DNA of 64,000 nt from Epiperipatus broadwayi (lineage: Eukaryota > Onychophora > Udeonychophora > Euonychophora > Peripatidae), in the NCBI GenBank assembly GCA_028023455.1, contig JAQFVV010012529.1, forward strand, positions 558,001 through 622,000, written 5' to 3'. Shown here one piece after another: positions 26,417 through 39,583 of the stretch (its first letter is position 1; the number at the start of each line of letters is the position of its first letter). The notes below the pieces were generated by a model. It ran no database searches and had not been told where the DNA came from. It saw nothing but the letters and a program-made list of their open reading frames with translations. The position numbers were made by a program, and so were the translations under genes.

Positions 26417-28722
26417 AATTCAATTAAATACTATTTTGGCTATTATTTTACTATCCATAAATTGCAATCTACTGAACATTTTCACTTTGTTTTTTGCATC
26501 TCTCATAAAAAAACTTGATCATCTTATTTCTCTTTGAATTGCCTCCTTTTCCATTAACATATCTGCATCTAATGCATGTCTTCCTACTTTTCTTTGACTT
26601 TTTCTAAGTAATCTAAGACTCCTTTACTAACACATAATGCATCCTTACCATAAGTTAACCCTGCTACTGCCACTCCCATACAATTCTTGCTACATCATAT
26701 TTATTATATGAAAACACTGTTAATTTCTTTATCAGCCTCTTTTCTTTGCTTCATTTATCAATTTTTTCACCCATTCATCCAAGCAATTTCTCTGATTACT
26801 TTAAGATGATTTTCAAATAGTTATATCTATTCATCACATTTAACTTTATATCCCCTAATAAAAAGTCTTTCTCTTCTCTTTTTCCAGCATTTATCATCAT
26901 TACTTTTACTTCTTCTTTACTAAATTTAATCCCCATTTCACATCTTCAGTATAACTTCCATATCTTTCTTACTTTCTGTGCACAAGAAGAAATCATCAGC
27001 AAATAAAAAACCTGATTATATATTCCCTTACTATCTATTAATGGTATCTCTATCTCTCTTCCAAATCTTTCTATTGCTCTCTCCATTTCTCTCAAATATA
27101 ACAATAAAAAAATAAGATGACATAGGGTATCCTTGCCTTAGTCCCATCCCATTTTTAACTCTGATTCTATATTTCCTAATTGATATGTGTAATAATTATT
27201 TTCATACAATCTCTTAATAAGATCAACTAAAGCTTCATTCATTCCCAAATTTACTAAACATTCATAATCTATTTCTATTTGCCCTATCATATGCCTTCTC
27301 TGCATCTATAAAGACCATATATAACTGTCTACCTGTATTTCTACTCAAATCTATAAGTTGTGTGGTTACAAATAAACTATCTCCTATATATCTATCCATT
27401 CTAAACCTTCATTGTATTTCTCCCATTATATTATTTTCTTCCATCCATTTTGCCACCCTTCCAGCCACCATAAATGCTAAAAATTCATATAACACTGATG
27501 TTACCACTATTGATCTATAACTGTGAATCTTTTTATAGTTCTTATTTTTTCCTTTAAATAAGTCTTACTATTATATTATTCCAGTTATCTGGAAATTCTG
27601 ACTTCTGTGCTACCTTATTAAAACATGATAATAGATTTAATTTTGCCCTAAACTTCATCTTGCCCTAAAATTCATCACCATCTGCACTGCCCATCCATCT
27701 AAACCTCTTGTCTTTTCACTTTTCAATTTCTCCCCTGTCTCATTTAATTCATTTTCTGTAAAACTAATATTTCCATTACTATGTACTTTTATGTTTGTTA
27801 TTATTTTGTCCTTCACATCTAACATCTTTTCTATACCCATTACATTATTAAAGATTGTCTCTAATTCTTATACAGAGCTACACTCTTTTTCCTCATCATT
27901 TAGTAATACTATTTCTCTTCTCCCTACACTCCTTCTTTTAATATATTTACAAAACCTTTTTACTCCCATATCTTCCACTTTTATTAACATCCAATCATTT
28001 ACAATTTAACTTCATTCTCTCTATAATATTATCTATTTTAGCCAACTTCTTTTAAAAAAAAATAGTTTTACCACTTAATATTAATATCTTTTCCCCTTTT
28101 TTTGTTTTTTAATAACACATTTATATTCTCTGAATGCTTTTTTCCTATCTTTTACATTTTCTTTTGGATATTCTCACCTAAAACCCTATTTGCCACTTTT
28201 TCTACTTCACCACACAGTCCTTATATTTATCCCCAACAAACTCTCCCATGATTTATTCTACTTTTATTTTATATTCTTCTAATTTATTCATATTATTCAT
28301 TTTCCATCCACATCATATACTATCCTTTCTACTTTTATTACTATTTTCTATTACATTTACTAACAATTTCTAAAGAAATTATGATCACTATTACATACTC
28401 TCTCTTCATTATCTAACACTTTAATTTTTGGTACTTTATTCAATCCCTCTTTCTCTAGTATTATGCAATCTATTGTGTGAAATTTATTATTTCTAGACTG
28501 TATGTATTACCTTTCATAAATATTTGATATATTTCCAATGCTCAAATTCACTCTCTGACAAAAAAATTTCAAAATTGTTCCATTCTTGTTATCCATGTCA
28601 TCAATTTCTTCGATATGCCCATTCATCTCCCCTATAATCATTACTTTCTTCCCCCTTTTTTGAAACTCTGTATATCATTAACTAGGTATTCATATATGCT
28701 ATTCCACTCTATTATAATTTGA

Positions 28723-29010
28723 CTATCTCCAGTGGCCATATACACTATAGCCACCATCCGTTCTTGTCTTCCTAGACTTTATCTCAAGCCACAAATAATC
28801 TTGACATTTACAGTATTTAAATTTTTTTTTGACATAAATCCATTCTTTTTCTTTTCTATTTATATCCAGCCATATCAAATCGTTCAGTGTATGTTCCTCT
28901 TCATCTCTTAGATGTGCTTCCACTACTGCTAATGCCTTGAGCCTTTTGTTTTTAACTGCTTTGTTTAATTCCAGCCATTTTTCTGATCTCCTATCACCTT
29001 GCATATTCAA
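28723..29010 (-). pseudogene. CR1-like ORF2 endonuclease fragment (copy A)
   Basis: 95-codon piece of the EEP-type (apurinic-like) endonuclease at the start of ORF2: NMQGDRRSEKWLELNKAV then LAVVEAHLRDEEEH. The plus-strand relative at 63523-63744 reads NMQSGRRPEKWLELNKAI and LAVVETHLREEEEP. In this family the E of V-E-[TA]-H-L is the metal-binding Glu of the fold. The downstream GDMNGH-type box is in another frame near 28620 (minus). Confidence 0.7.
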
Positions 29011-29415
29011 ATATTAAATTTTAACAATTTCTTCATTTCTTATTATCCTTTCTTAAATTCGTTTGACCCTTTCTTTTCTATTACATTTGTAATTAGCTTG
29101 TTTATCATTAGTTTTACAGATTCATTTCCTCTCCATATCTACATTTAAATCTGAATCAGCTACCCTTTGCTCTAAGCATCACATGATCACTATTCTGGGG
29201 ATATTGGATGAGTAGGCATTAGATAGGGATTTTATGCACAAGCCTTCTGGCATCCATTGATTACTCTGTTTAGCACTACTGTATGGAGAGAGTTTTGCCT
29301 TGTTTGCTACCCTTTGCTCCTTACATTCTGTCCATTCTTACTGTTCTTTTTGTAATACTGTAATTTAAAACCCCATTCTCTTCATAAATTTCTTGAACTA
29401 TAATATTTTCATAAA

Positions 29416-29845
29416 TCAAACCTCTAATGCTTCACTTCCATGTTTTTCTAAGTGCAATTCATCTTTACTATATATCTCCCTCTTACTAATAAAAAAATTC
29501 CACACATCCACAAAAATTTCATTATTTCTCTCATATAATTTTTTCAGTCTCTCATTTGTAGATTTGTAATGATCCATTACTCTCTCTGATTGCTTTGACA
29601 AATTATTTGTCTCTACCATAACATAAACATCTCTACTTATCTGTAACATCCCTAATTCTAACTCCAGGCAAACATACTCTTACATAGCTACTTCTATTTT
29701 TCCTTGAAATTACAACCCCATATTTTCTAATTAGTGAGTCCCCTATCAAGGTTGTCTCATAATTTACTTTTCCTACTTCATCTGTAACATTCTCTTTCAT
29801 CTTTTGGACTTCCTTATCTAATTCTTCTTTATCATTTCTATTCAT
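29416..29845 (-). pseudogene. CR1-like ORF1 SGNH/GDSL esterase fragment (copy A)
   Basis: Two overlapping frames (29845-29633 and 29649-29416) give an SGNH-hydrolase-like domain: TLIGDSLIRKYG (block I, Gly-Asp-Ser), VYVMVETNNL (block III; the usual G-x-N reads E-T-N here), and KDELHLEKHGSE (block V; the catalytic His is kept, the Asp-Gly-x-His start reads Asp-Glu-Leu-His). The frame shift lies at about 29640. Known: esterase domains occur in ORF1 of many CR1-clade LINEs. The loss of conserved residues fits a dead copy. Confidence 0.75.
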
Positions 29846-29984
29846 TAATTCCTTGATCTATTCACACTTCATGAATAAACCTTTTAATTTTACTTCTATG
29901 TCCTTTACCTCTTCCTCTATGTTACTTATTCTTTGCTTGTCTCCATTGCATTACTTATTTTGTCATCCATATCTTTTGTTGCTC

Positions 29985-30050
29985 CATGTGATGTGATGCA
30001 CTGTGACTTCTTCTTATACAGAGTCTGGAATCTTTTAGCAACTATGCCCA
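29985..30050 (-). repeat. 3' tail fragment of a third CR1-like copy
   Basis: About 65 bp matching the 3' ends of copies A and B (GTGATGTGATGCACTGTGAC at the start on the plus strand, then GGAATCTTTTAGCAACTATG). Copy A therefore begins inside or at the tail of an older copy; the rest of that copy is not visible to the right. Confidence 0.65.
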
Positions 30051-33000
30051 GAGAAACACTCCATCCAGTGGTCATTATTTAAATTAAACTACATTTAACA
30101 CATAAATAGTAATATATATATATACACTGTACATAAAAATGAATAAACAGGAATTTATTACAACCTTTCAATTTACTCAACAATCTACAAAAAAATAATA
30201 TTTAGATAGTAACCCTAAAGTTTCCAATAATCCAACAATGCCCACCCCTCTCTCCTAATTGTACTGGGTCTTTAACCATATTTAAATTATTCTGAATATG
30301 TAAAGTTTCATAACATTTTTTTACTATTATAAGGAATAGAAATTATAATCAAAATATTTTTTGTAGATGGTTTTGTAAATTGAAATAAATTGGATTATAA
30401 TAAGTTTTTATGTTTGTTCATTTTTATTTATGTATGTATTTTATAATTTATGGTTTTGCTATGGAATAATTTAAGTAATGTCCACTGGGTAGAGTAAAAG
30501 AGGAAACATCTTGATACGATTCTTATAAGGAACAAAAGCCAGGTTTGATATGTTAAATAAATTTTTGTTTTTAGTTGTCTATTTCAGTTATTATTTTAAA
30601 TAAAAATATATTAAGCAATACAAAAATAAATGAGATAGCTAATTATTTAATGATAAATTAATCATTCATATTGTAATACAAAATAAAGTATCAGCAATAA
30701 GAAAGTTATGCAAATGATGTTTCAAAAAATGTTGTCAATATAATTATGCAAACTATCCATAAGTCAACTTAAAGATGTGAGTATATAGCATGACACTATT
30801 TAGTGCTATTCAGAAAAAACTTTGCCTGATCCATATTTAAAGAAAACAACTACAAAAGTAAAAGCAATAGATTAAAGCACCTGAAAAAAATTCATAATTA
30901 AAATTTAAATTTGTAAATTGCTTATTGAAGTGAAACAAAATAGCACACATCCTCTACATTATTTATAAAATTATACACCAAAATGATACTTAACTTATTT
31001 GAAAAGTCCCATTGCATAGCACAGAAAAGTACTGAGCAAATTTATTACAAAGAAAATCATAGGAAATTAAATTTCCTAGTGGTAATAATTAGGACATGGT
31101 ATAGTTTAAACTTCTGAGATATTTTAAATTTACATTGTTCATAAGCCATTAACCTGTCATCCAAGATTCAGTACGTGCCATTTTATAACACTCCAAACTC
31201 AGCATTTGATCAAATTAGGAACTTTAATATAATATAGTTTCTTATTGTAATTTAGATATAAAAATCTATATTTATGGGATCAGAACAAATATGTAATTAA
31301 ATAAAAAATCTTATCCAGTGCATAACATAAAAAAATTCTAAATATATTAATAATAAATAGCTTATTGCAAAAGTTGATTTCAAATTGATTACATACCAAT
31401 TATTGTTACTACTTCACTATTACTAATATTAGTCATTTATAGTGAAGTTTATTCTAGCATTTTATTATTTGGAACTACATTATAAATTTTAATGATGGCA
31501 TTATGGAAGCTCCCAATATTTTTTAGTAAATGATAACTAATCTTCTTTATTCTTTAATAATAAAAATAATGAAGTAAAACTGAATAAAAAAAATTGTATC
31601 TTGTAAACTAACATTTAAAATTTTTAGGAAATTATTTATAAAACTGACATACATTCTATGTTAGATCAAATAACTGTGATAGAAGAAACCTACTGTTCAT
31701 TTTAAATAAAGCATTTATAGATATGGCAACTTTTTATAAAAATTTAGTTTTACAAAAGGCTGACAAAACAACTATTAGAAGAAAAAAAATTGACATTGGA
31801 TTTTAGGAAAATAGCAAAAGTTTATCATTAGATTGTTTTATTTTAAAAAACTTTTATGAATCGTAATTCATGCATCATGTTATGGGATAGCTGTTATTCT
31901 AGTCAATGTAAAGAATACAATAGAAGACAAACATCATATAATTTTTTCTGCTAACATACTTTTGAAAGCAGTAATTATCTTTAATCATTCTGTTCCAAAG
32001 TCATCTACTTTAAAACTAAGTAATCAATAAACATTAAATGGGATTGTTATTTTGTCCACATTTCCTTATTTTTTGGCTTATGCCTTCTTGGATAAGCTTG
32101 AATTTTATGCACTTTCATATCCAGCAACTATTTTTAACTTTTGTATTAATAAGAAAATATTATATTACTCTGATTCCAAGCCAACTTACTTCTACAGTTG
32201 TGTAGAACTGAACTAAGGCAATAACTAGATATTTTACTTGACTTTCGTTTTAAGTTAGCTGTACCTATTTTTCACTTTTAAAATCTAGAATGGTACATAA
32301 CCAACAAATTATTGTTTTAAAAGAAGTAATGTATCTAAACTTAATTTTTTCTTCAATCATTTATTATATATTTGAGTAAGTAATAGCAATTTTCTGTCCA
32401 TTTCCCAACAATCAATCTTTTATGGAATTTTATTGAATGAAACCCATGAACATTTCTTTGAATATGACTATAATATTTCAGATTTAAGTATCTAGATAAA
32501 CAGTATGTAGTTGTATAAAAGAGAATGACAATAAGTATATTTTATCACTTTGTGTTACATTAAAGATATGACTGCATTGAACATTATAGTGATCTCCCAG
32601 GATATTGACTGCCAAACAGGATTCTGTCATCTGCTTAATATTGAGATTTTTGTTTGTATTAATATTTCTAGAAATTAAAGTTACTCTATTTAATAGTGTA
32701 AGTATTACTTGTATATAAATTAAATTAAATCCATTTGCTTACTTTTTATCTTTTTCAGATATTTCTATATTGAACTAGATCATAATGTGACAAATTTGAT
32801 TCATAAACACAATAAATCTTTCATACATAATGGTATTAAGATAATTAATCATAACAGACATATATTAATTTTCAAATAACCTATAAATTAGATGCTAATT
32901 ATCTCATCTAAATGAGATCATGGGTTTGGAGAATCAAATAGTTCAGATAAATTGACATAAATAGAAATACATTGTTTATGTAAATCAAGTGTAATTATGC

Positions 33001-33060
33001 AAAATTATTGTTTTTATATTATAAAGATAATTGATTTTGGTATGTAAATATTTACAAATT
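30051..33060. other. AT-rich spacer, nothing recognised
   Basis: No long open frame, repeat pair or structural RNA was recognised. A TA run at about 30111-30124 is the only notable simple repeat. Confidence 0.45.
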
Positions 33061-33067
33061 AAGTTAG

Positions 33068-33660
33068 TGTTTTCTCCCACTGGGCAAGCCACCAGTAGAC
33101 ACTGCAGAACCACCAAGAAGCCTGTAAGTGATAAATTTCTATACAAAAATGGCTCAAAATCGCTGAAATTGAAATTTAAAACAAAAATTGATTAGAATGT
33201 CTGAGGCAAGAAATGGTTGAACCCCCCCCCTGCATGAAAACAAAAATGGCTCAAAATTGCTGAAATTGAAATTTAAAACAAAAATTGGTAATGTTTTCTC
33301 CCACTGGACCAGCCACCAGGTGACACTTCAGAACCACCAAGAAACCTGTAAGTGATAAATTTCTACACAAAAATGGCTCAAAATCACTGAAATTGAAATT
33401 TATAACAAAAATGTCTCAAAATTGTTGAAATTAAAATTTAAAACAAAAATTGATAGTGTTTTTCCCCATTAAACAAGCTGACAGGTGACACTGCTAAAAC
33501 ACCAAGAAACCTGTAAGTGATAAATTTCTATACAAAAATGGCTCAAAATTGCTGAAATTGAACTTTAAAACAAAAATGGCTCAAAATCGCTGGAATTGAA
33601 ATTTAAAACAAAAATTGATTAGAATGTCTGAGGTGAGAAATGGTTGGACCCCCCCCCACA
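33068..33660. repeat. Composite tandem repeat, three units
   Basis: Three imperfect units begin near 33068, 33293 and 33457 with a block like TTTTCTCCCACTGG and CACCAAGAAACCTGTAAGTG. Each is followed by one or two copies of a ~37-bp subunit (ACAAAAATGGCTCAAAAT). The unit carrying GATTAGAATGTCTGAGG ends in a run of C bases at 33222-33230 and again at about 33649-33657. No coding potential. The three starts share TCTCCCACTGG or a decayed form. Confidence 0.75.
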
Positions 33661-34539
33661 CACACAAAACAAAAATAAAATAAAACAATGAGAAAGTTTT
33701 TTTTAACAATTTATTATTAACCAATAAAATATCATGTTTCTACCACACGATTCCAGTATAAATTGATGTTTTAGCGGCATGCATTTTTCTTTCACAACTT
33801 CTATGTCATTCATTTGTTAGTTACTTAAGCTTACCTTAAGTGGCCTAGAGGTAGCAAAAACTAAAATTAGTGTTAAATTATAAGTCTTGTTTTTTTATGT
33901 GTAAACATAAATAGATAGATCAATTGCTATATGCAGGCTATTGACAGGACACACAGATAGTAGATAGAGAATGATATTCAGGATATAATGATTAACTGTA
34001 ATTAACTAATAAATATATTTATTGCTTTATATGATAAGATGCTGGTTCATCAAAGATAAAAAATTTTCTGTATTCCACTTTTCATTATTGTTTTCAATCA
34101 TTTAAGTTGGTATAGGATTTGGTCATCATGAGCTTCTCATGCAGATCATTCATCTCTCTATACTAATTGTAACAGTGTAATTGTGCATTTACTCAAGCTC
34201 ATTTCCACCCTTTATTTACATCCACAGCAATTTTGATTATATTTCCCCTTTCCATTTTTTTAACCCAAACCCTTGAGAATTAAGAAAGTAATGATATGAA
34301 CAAATTTATTAAATGGCAATCCTTAATTGTTATAATTTCTCAAGGCAGTATGATCACCAATAAGTCTATTGGAAGTAAATTTGGAATAAAGGTTTTAATT
34401 TAGGAAAGATTGTATGCTTAGGCAGCACTATTTAGGAATTCCTGCCTATAACAGAATTAGAGTCGATCTAGAAATAATGATATTACCAATAATAATGGTG
34501 GAGCAGGAGATAGTGATAATACTAAAATAAATATTATGA
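33661..34539. other. Spacer, nothing recognised
   Basis: No feature supported. May contain the untranslated 5' part of the LINE relic that follows. Confidence 0.4.
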
Positions 34540-36730
34540 ACCTATTTTTGTTTTATAAATATAGATACATGGAATATGCAAATTTTATCTGATAGAAAAA
34601 CTCTTCCAAAAATTGAATGGAAAACAACACTGGTAGCTAAAGAGCTGTTAAGGTTTAAGGTTTTAGCATAGCCACTCTTAGTGAAACTTGACTTCAAAAA
34701 GAAATTTAATAAAACAGGTAAATGTATACAAGTTTTTTGGATGAGCAGATTGATCAATGAAAGGAAAATGCATGGTACTGGATTTACTTTAAAGTCTAAT
34801 TTAATATTTTTTGTTTTGTTTTTGGAACTGTTAATATTATTAATTTGGCTTGTGTAATGGTTGTTGTGCTCATTTTATTAATGCATATGCACCAACATTA
34901 GATTCCGGAAATTCAATGAAAGAAAGATTTTATTCCTTTATGGATATCATTAAAAGATAAGAATTTGGTGTTGTTAAAAATAATTGATTGGCAAGTTGTT
35001 GTACATAGCAATATTGGTGCTGTAAGTTCAAATGATTTACTGTAGTTGAATTTTTGCACAACAAATTGATTGATTTTCGAAAACACCTATTTAGCATAGA
35101 TGCATATATTTTCAAAACAATGATATTTAATAGTTTATATTATAATTATCAGAATACAAAAGTAGTTCCTATTTTACAGGCATTTAAATTTATAGATTGT
35201 TAAATGAATCATAGATTTGTATGTTCCAAGTTCAAAATCTAAATGCTTTGAAACCTGAACTTATTCCAATCATATAGTGAATGTTCATTTTTTAGATGCA
35301 TCTACTATTTATATTAAATTTCAACAAATATAAAACATTTATATTTCTAATTTGGATAATCAGCATAGTCATGTTACTTAAGCATGGAATATTTTTAATG
35401 AGTGTTTTATGAATACAAGTAAATCTATTTATGAATTCATTAAAAATAAAAATTACGATTGTTTTTCAGACAATGATTTTATTATTATTGACTTTAGTAA
35501 AAAGAAACATGCACTATTTTCTGCTTGCTATATTAATAAATGTGGAGTTTCCTAAAAACAGATTTCTAAGCAGAAGTTCAATGTTTGATAAAAAAGTTTA
35601 ACATAATTTATGTATTAAGATTCAAAAAAAAAATACAGACATTTATGATTTGTCATCTCTGTATACCTTTTTTTGATGTCATAAAAGCAACATCCAGACT
35701 TGAAAATTCTATCTCAGACTTATTCAAATCTGTCTATGTCACTCTCTTACATGATGTTGGAAGATATATTTTGATCATCTTTTGAATAATATTACGGAAT
35801 TATAATAATGTTTTTAATAGTTTATCAATTTTATCCCCTTAATTAAATTTGGACAAAAATATCCATATTAAGGAAATTAGAACAGTTTTTTGTAATCTTC
35901 AACAATGAGAAGCTGCAAGTCTTGATAAAACCCTTGAACTTTTAAAATATGATGGTGATATATTAATTTTGAAAATATTTGAATTACAATGTTGTTCTAT
36001 CTGATCTTAAAAATGATTCTGTTGTTACAATTTTTAAAATAGATGAAATAAACAAGATTGCAGTAAATTTTGTGGAATAACATTATTATCCGAAAGGCAT
36101 TTTTAAGGATTTTGTTGAATATGTTGCTACTATTCATAGATGAATGGTTACCAAAGATTTCAGTGTTAAAAACAATCAATAAAAAGTAATGTAAATAAAA
36201 TAATTTATATATTGTTTTTATTGATTTGATCAAGATATTTGATTTAATTAATTGAGTAGGTCTGTGGACTTAGTTGATGTCTATTAAAATGAAAGATGAA
36301 AGTAGTAGTATTAATGATGGAAATCTGAGACATTTAAAATGAAACTACTGTCAAATAAAGATGTGTATTAGCTCTAACTTTGTTTTCAATTGTTATGACA
36401 AAAGTCTTTGGAAATGATTATAAAGATAAAGGTCTTTAGAGACACTTATAAATAGCTTAATGAATCAGGATTCAAAATATGATACAGATTTGATTATGTA
36501 ATTTTTTGAGTTGATTAAAGGTAAAAATAAGAACATCTTGGATTATTCTGGGTTCACAGTATGCTGATGATTGTGCTGCCCTTTCCAATTTAAAAAATAA
36601 TTCAGCAAATGTAATTAATGTTTTGAATACAATATATAAATCTTTATTTAGTAATTAAGGTTTTTCTTTAAATGTCCAATTGTTATAAGTTTTAAAAAAA
36701 TACATACTCTAAACACATTTAATAATGGCA
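34540..36730 (+). mobile_element. Decayed LINE with EEP endonuclease and RT
   Basis: Plus-strand translation over several frames keeps the order of a single-ORF LINE whose hosts' databases often label it craniofacial development protein 2-like. Endonuclease: DTWNMQILSDRKTLP (34560 area), FYSFMDIIK preceded by NAYAPTLDSGNSMKERF (34880-34950). RT: WNYNNVFNSLSILSP and LDKNIHIKEIRTVFCNL (35800-35900), CGITLLSE (36070), and YADDCAALSNLKNN (36560-36600). Every domain is broken by stops. The YADDC box matches the fragment at 363. Its 3' end is not defined. Confidence 0.75.
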
Positions 36731-39017
36731 AGAGTGCATAAAAAAACTTCAACACAGATGCAAAATGTTTTATACATATATAGACTGAACTTTTCTGATG
36801 ATCATCTATTTAAGATAATATACCAAAGCAATTTTATGGTATTTTTTTAACTGTTTCATCAGTGATCTCTTTAATCTATTATATGTTAGATTAAATAGAT
36901 CTCTGATAAAAGCTTCAGATTCTACTGAGACAAATAAGGAAAAAATGCTTTAAAAAATGAAAAAAAGAGAAATGATATATTCTATTACAATGTAATGCAA
37001 ATAACTATATTACATCTTAACATCAGTTTAGAGTAATACTTGTATCCCAAATATAACATTAAAAAAAGTCTGTGTTTTTTTTCTTTTCAGATTCATCTTT
37101 TATTAAACATTTCAAGATATATTAAATATGCACTTGTTAAAAATGTTAGTAATTATTTTATTCATTTAAAAAAATAGGAGTGCAAATTTTTATTAAGAAA
37201 AAAAATGTTTTACAAATAAAATCTTCAATTTTATGAAGTTTCTTAAGATTTGACTATCTGCCAAGATCACAAAACTATTCCAGTATTATAATTTTAAAAT
37301 AAAAAAATATGAATAGTTTTTATTAATTTATTTCAAATTGGTAAAACAAATTATTTGAACTGAATACATTATATAAATAAAATGTGTATATGTATCAACA
37401 TAGTGTATTTATAATAAAAATTATTATTTTATGAATCCTGAATACTACAATAATTTTTGTTAAAAATTAGGCAAAAAAAAAAATTATAAACTACTGATGA
37501 TAATGGTCAAATGTTTTTATTGCATGACTGCCTTATCCTTTATTAAGAGACCCTTTAGTCAATATGGACCCACACATAAGAAAATTTGAATGTAAGAAAA
37601 TTTATTTGATTTATAATATGCAAAAGGTTATTAAAGCCATATATTTTTTAAGTACTTTTGGTTTATATGGCAGAAGTAGATAAAAGATATTTAAACATCT
37701 AGTTGCTGATGCTATTTTGCATAAATGAAATATTTGTCACTGCAAAATTATCATTTAAAACTGAAAGCATGAATTACAAACTAAGTTAATTTTGGTGAGA
37801 GAGGGGTGAAAATAAATCACTTTTGTATAGAAGTTTGTGAAGTGCACTAGTCATGGAGGATTTAAATTACAAAAATTTACTGTCTATTATTCAGGCCACG
37901 CACAAAAAATAAAAAGATTATGGCGTTCATTAACAGTAAAGACATTGTAAAGATTGACATTGAATATAATTTTGTGAACACCCATTCATTGTTTAAATAT
38001 ATATTAAAATAACTCAGTGCTTAAAAAAATATATGAACAAGTTCACAAAGATGTTGACAAAAATTGTAGGAAAGATATATTTTATAATCACTGATAATAA
38101 AGTTGAGCATAAAAAGGAAGAAAATGCCATTGGATAATATAGAATTGGAAACAGAAAAGCAGAATACCTAATAAGATTTTGTTAGTTCATCAATAATTTT
38201 ACTGTTAATACATTATATAAGCTTATCAAATGCAGATTACATGTAGGCATATTAAAAGATGTTTCGGGAATTAGGATTACACTTTTAGAATTCAACAATA
38301 AATATGATTAGTTATATTATTAAATTGTTACAATATAATAAATTCAATGCATTATATATATATATAGTAAAATTACTGAAATTAATAAAACTTTTACATT
38401 AACATTTAATGAATAAATAACTAGTCACCCATATCATTGCATAGAAACAAATCAATAACCACCTCATCTCTAAACAATATTATAAAAGGAGATCTCATCA
38501 TGAGACAATGGAGATTGACATGAGATCCCCCCCCCCGTACATTAATACGGTAATATTTAATATTTAAATTAGAAATGTGCGCTTTTATTCAAATAAAAAA
38601 GGGGGAAAAGTATTTAAAAAATTCATATATATGTATATATTTCAGTTTATAAATGGTAAACCAGGGCCTATAATCCATGAAGCTTAATAGCACAAATAAA
38701 TGACTATTATACACAATTAACTAACATTAAAAATAGATCATTCTAGGCTCTTGAAAAAACATATTTATATATATTGAAATTAAAAATAATCGATTTCTTA
38801 ACCTGCACAAAAGTCGGTTGAGACGGTACTAGTAATGTGGAAGTGCCACTATCACTAACATAATTTAATAGATTCAAATTTAATAAAATATAAATAAATT
38901 TGTTAGAGTTATTCAATCATGTGTCTACTTTTAGTCTTATTCTGTTTTAATGGAAATCTTTTTGCAAATATACTGTTTCTTACTATAAGAACTAATTAAA
39001 AGTAATTTAATGTATAA
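36731..39017. other. AT-rich spacer, nothing recognised
   Basis: No gene or clear repeat. A pure C run at 38527-38536 is notable in the AT-rich context. Confidence 0.45.
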
Positions 39018-39094
39018 TGAACAGTGTTAATTGCTCTAACAAGTTTTATTGATAAATGCCACAAAAGAAAGCATTTAAAAATCTCTATCTTGAA

Positions 39095-39157
39095 ACCATC
39101 CTCAATCCTCAGATCATTGGTTTCTTGCTTTGGTACTCCTCAGTGAGGCATTATGGT
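39095..39157 (-). ncRNA. Type I hammerhead ribozyme, family 1 unit 1
   Basis: Read on the minus strand: helix I is CCUCA pairing with UGAGG, extended past an internal loop by ACCAU/AUGGU; the core is CUGAGGA and GAAA; helix II is the 12-base stretch between them and is weak (about two pairs, AAA in the loop); helix III is very short after GAAA; the predicted cut is after GAUC (between 39112 and 39111). All invariant core bases are present (position 7 may be any base). The poor helix II suggests decay or low activity. Confidence 0.65.
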
Positions 39158-39518
39158 AGTTTCAGACATTAGATCTAAAAATACCAACTTAAAGCTTGCA
39201 TTTATCTAAAAGTTAATTATTAAATAGAAAATCTAAAAATTTCAAGACACCTATATGTCTTCAAACCCAGCTATTTAACTTAAATAGCTATATGGGGCTG
39301 AGAGACCTTAGGCCAAACCACATATTAATAGTATTAGCAATATAACATTGCTTATGACATAAAAGCAAAACCTATAAATAGTCAATAAAAAAATAATCAT
39401 CTATCACATGATCCAATTTTTAAGTTTGTAAATAAAAATAATGAGCAGTGCTAATTGCTCTAACAAGCATTATTGATAAATGCCACAAAAGAAAGCATTT
39501 AAAAATCTCTATCTAGAA

Positions 39519-39583
39519 ACCACCCCCAATCCTCAGACCACTGGTTTTATGTTTTGACACTCCTCAGTGAGGCACTACAGTAG
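39519..39583 (-). ncRNA. Hammerhead ribozyme, family 1 unit 2, core mutated
   Basis: Same fold as unit 1: CCUCA/UGAGG, outer ACUAC/GUGGU, core CUGAGGA, helix II GUGU/ACAU with a CAAA loop (better than in unit 1). The second core box reads AAAA in place of GAAA, that is G12 is changed; G12 acts as the general base in hammerheads, so this copy is expected to be inactive. Helix III reads CCAGUGG, close to a palindrome. Confidence 0.6.

Larger units (their letters stand above)
25687..29984 (-). mobile_element. CR1-like LINE, copy A, 5'-truncated in ORF1
   Basis: Minus-strand copy running from mid-ORF1 (29984) through the esterase domain, ORF2 endonuclease (29010-28723) and RT (about 28500-26190) to the 3' tail at 25687 (LINE strand: CACAGCACACTGCATCACAT). 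The RT catalytic box FADDFFL lies at 27004-26990 on the minus strand. It is homologous to the plus-strand LINE at 61533-64000; its left-out 5' part is the PHD finger. Numerous stops and frameshifts. Head-to-tail with copy B downstream, and joined at its 5' end to the tail of a third copy. Confidence 0.8.

Noticed and set aside
33205-33220. CTGAGGCAAGAAA in the tandem repeat as a hammerhead core
   Set aside because: The core would need CUGANGA; here the last position is C, and no pairing flanks were found.
36800-36870. CTGATGA-like boxes near 36796 and 36860
   Set aside because: No GAAA box at the right distance and no helix I.
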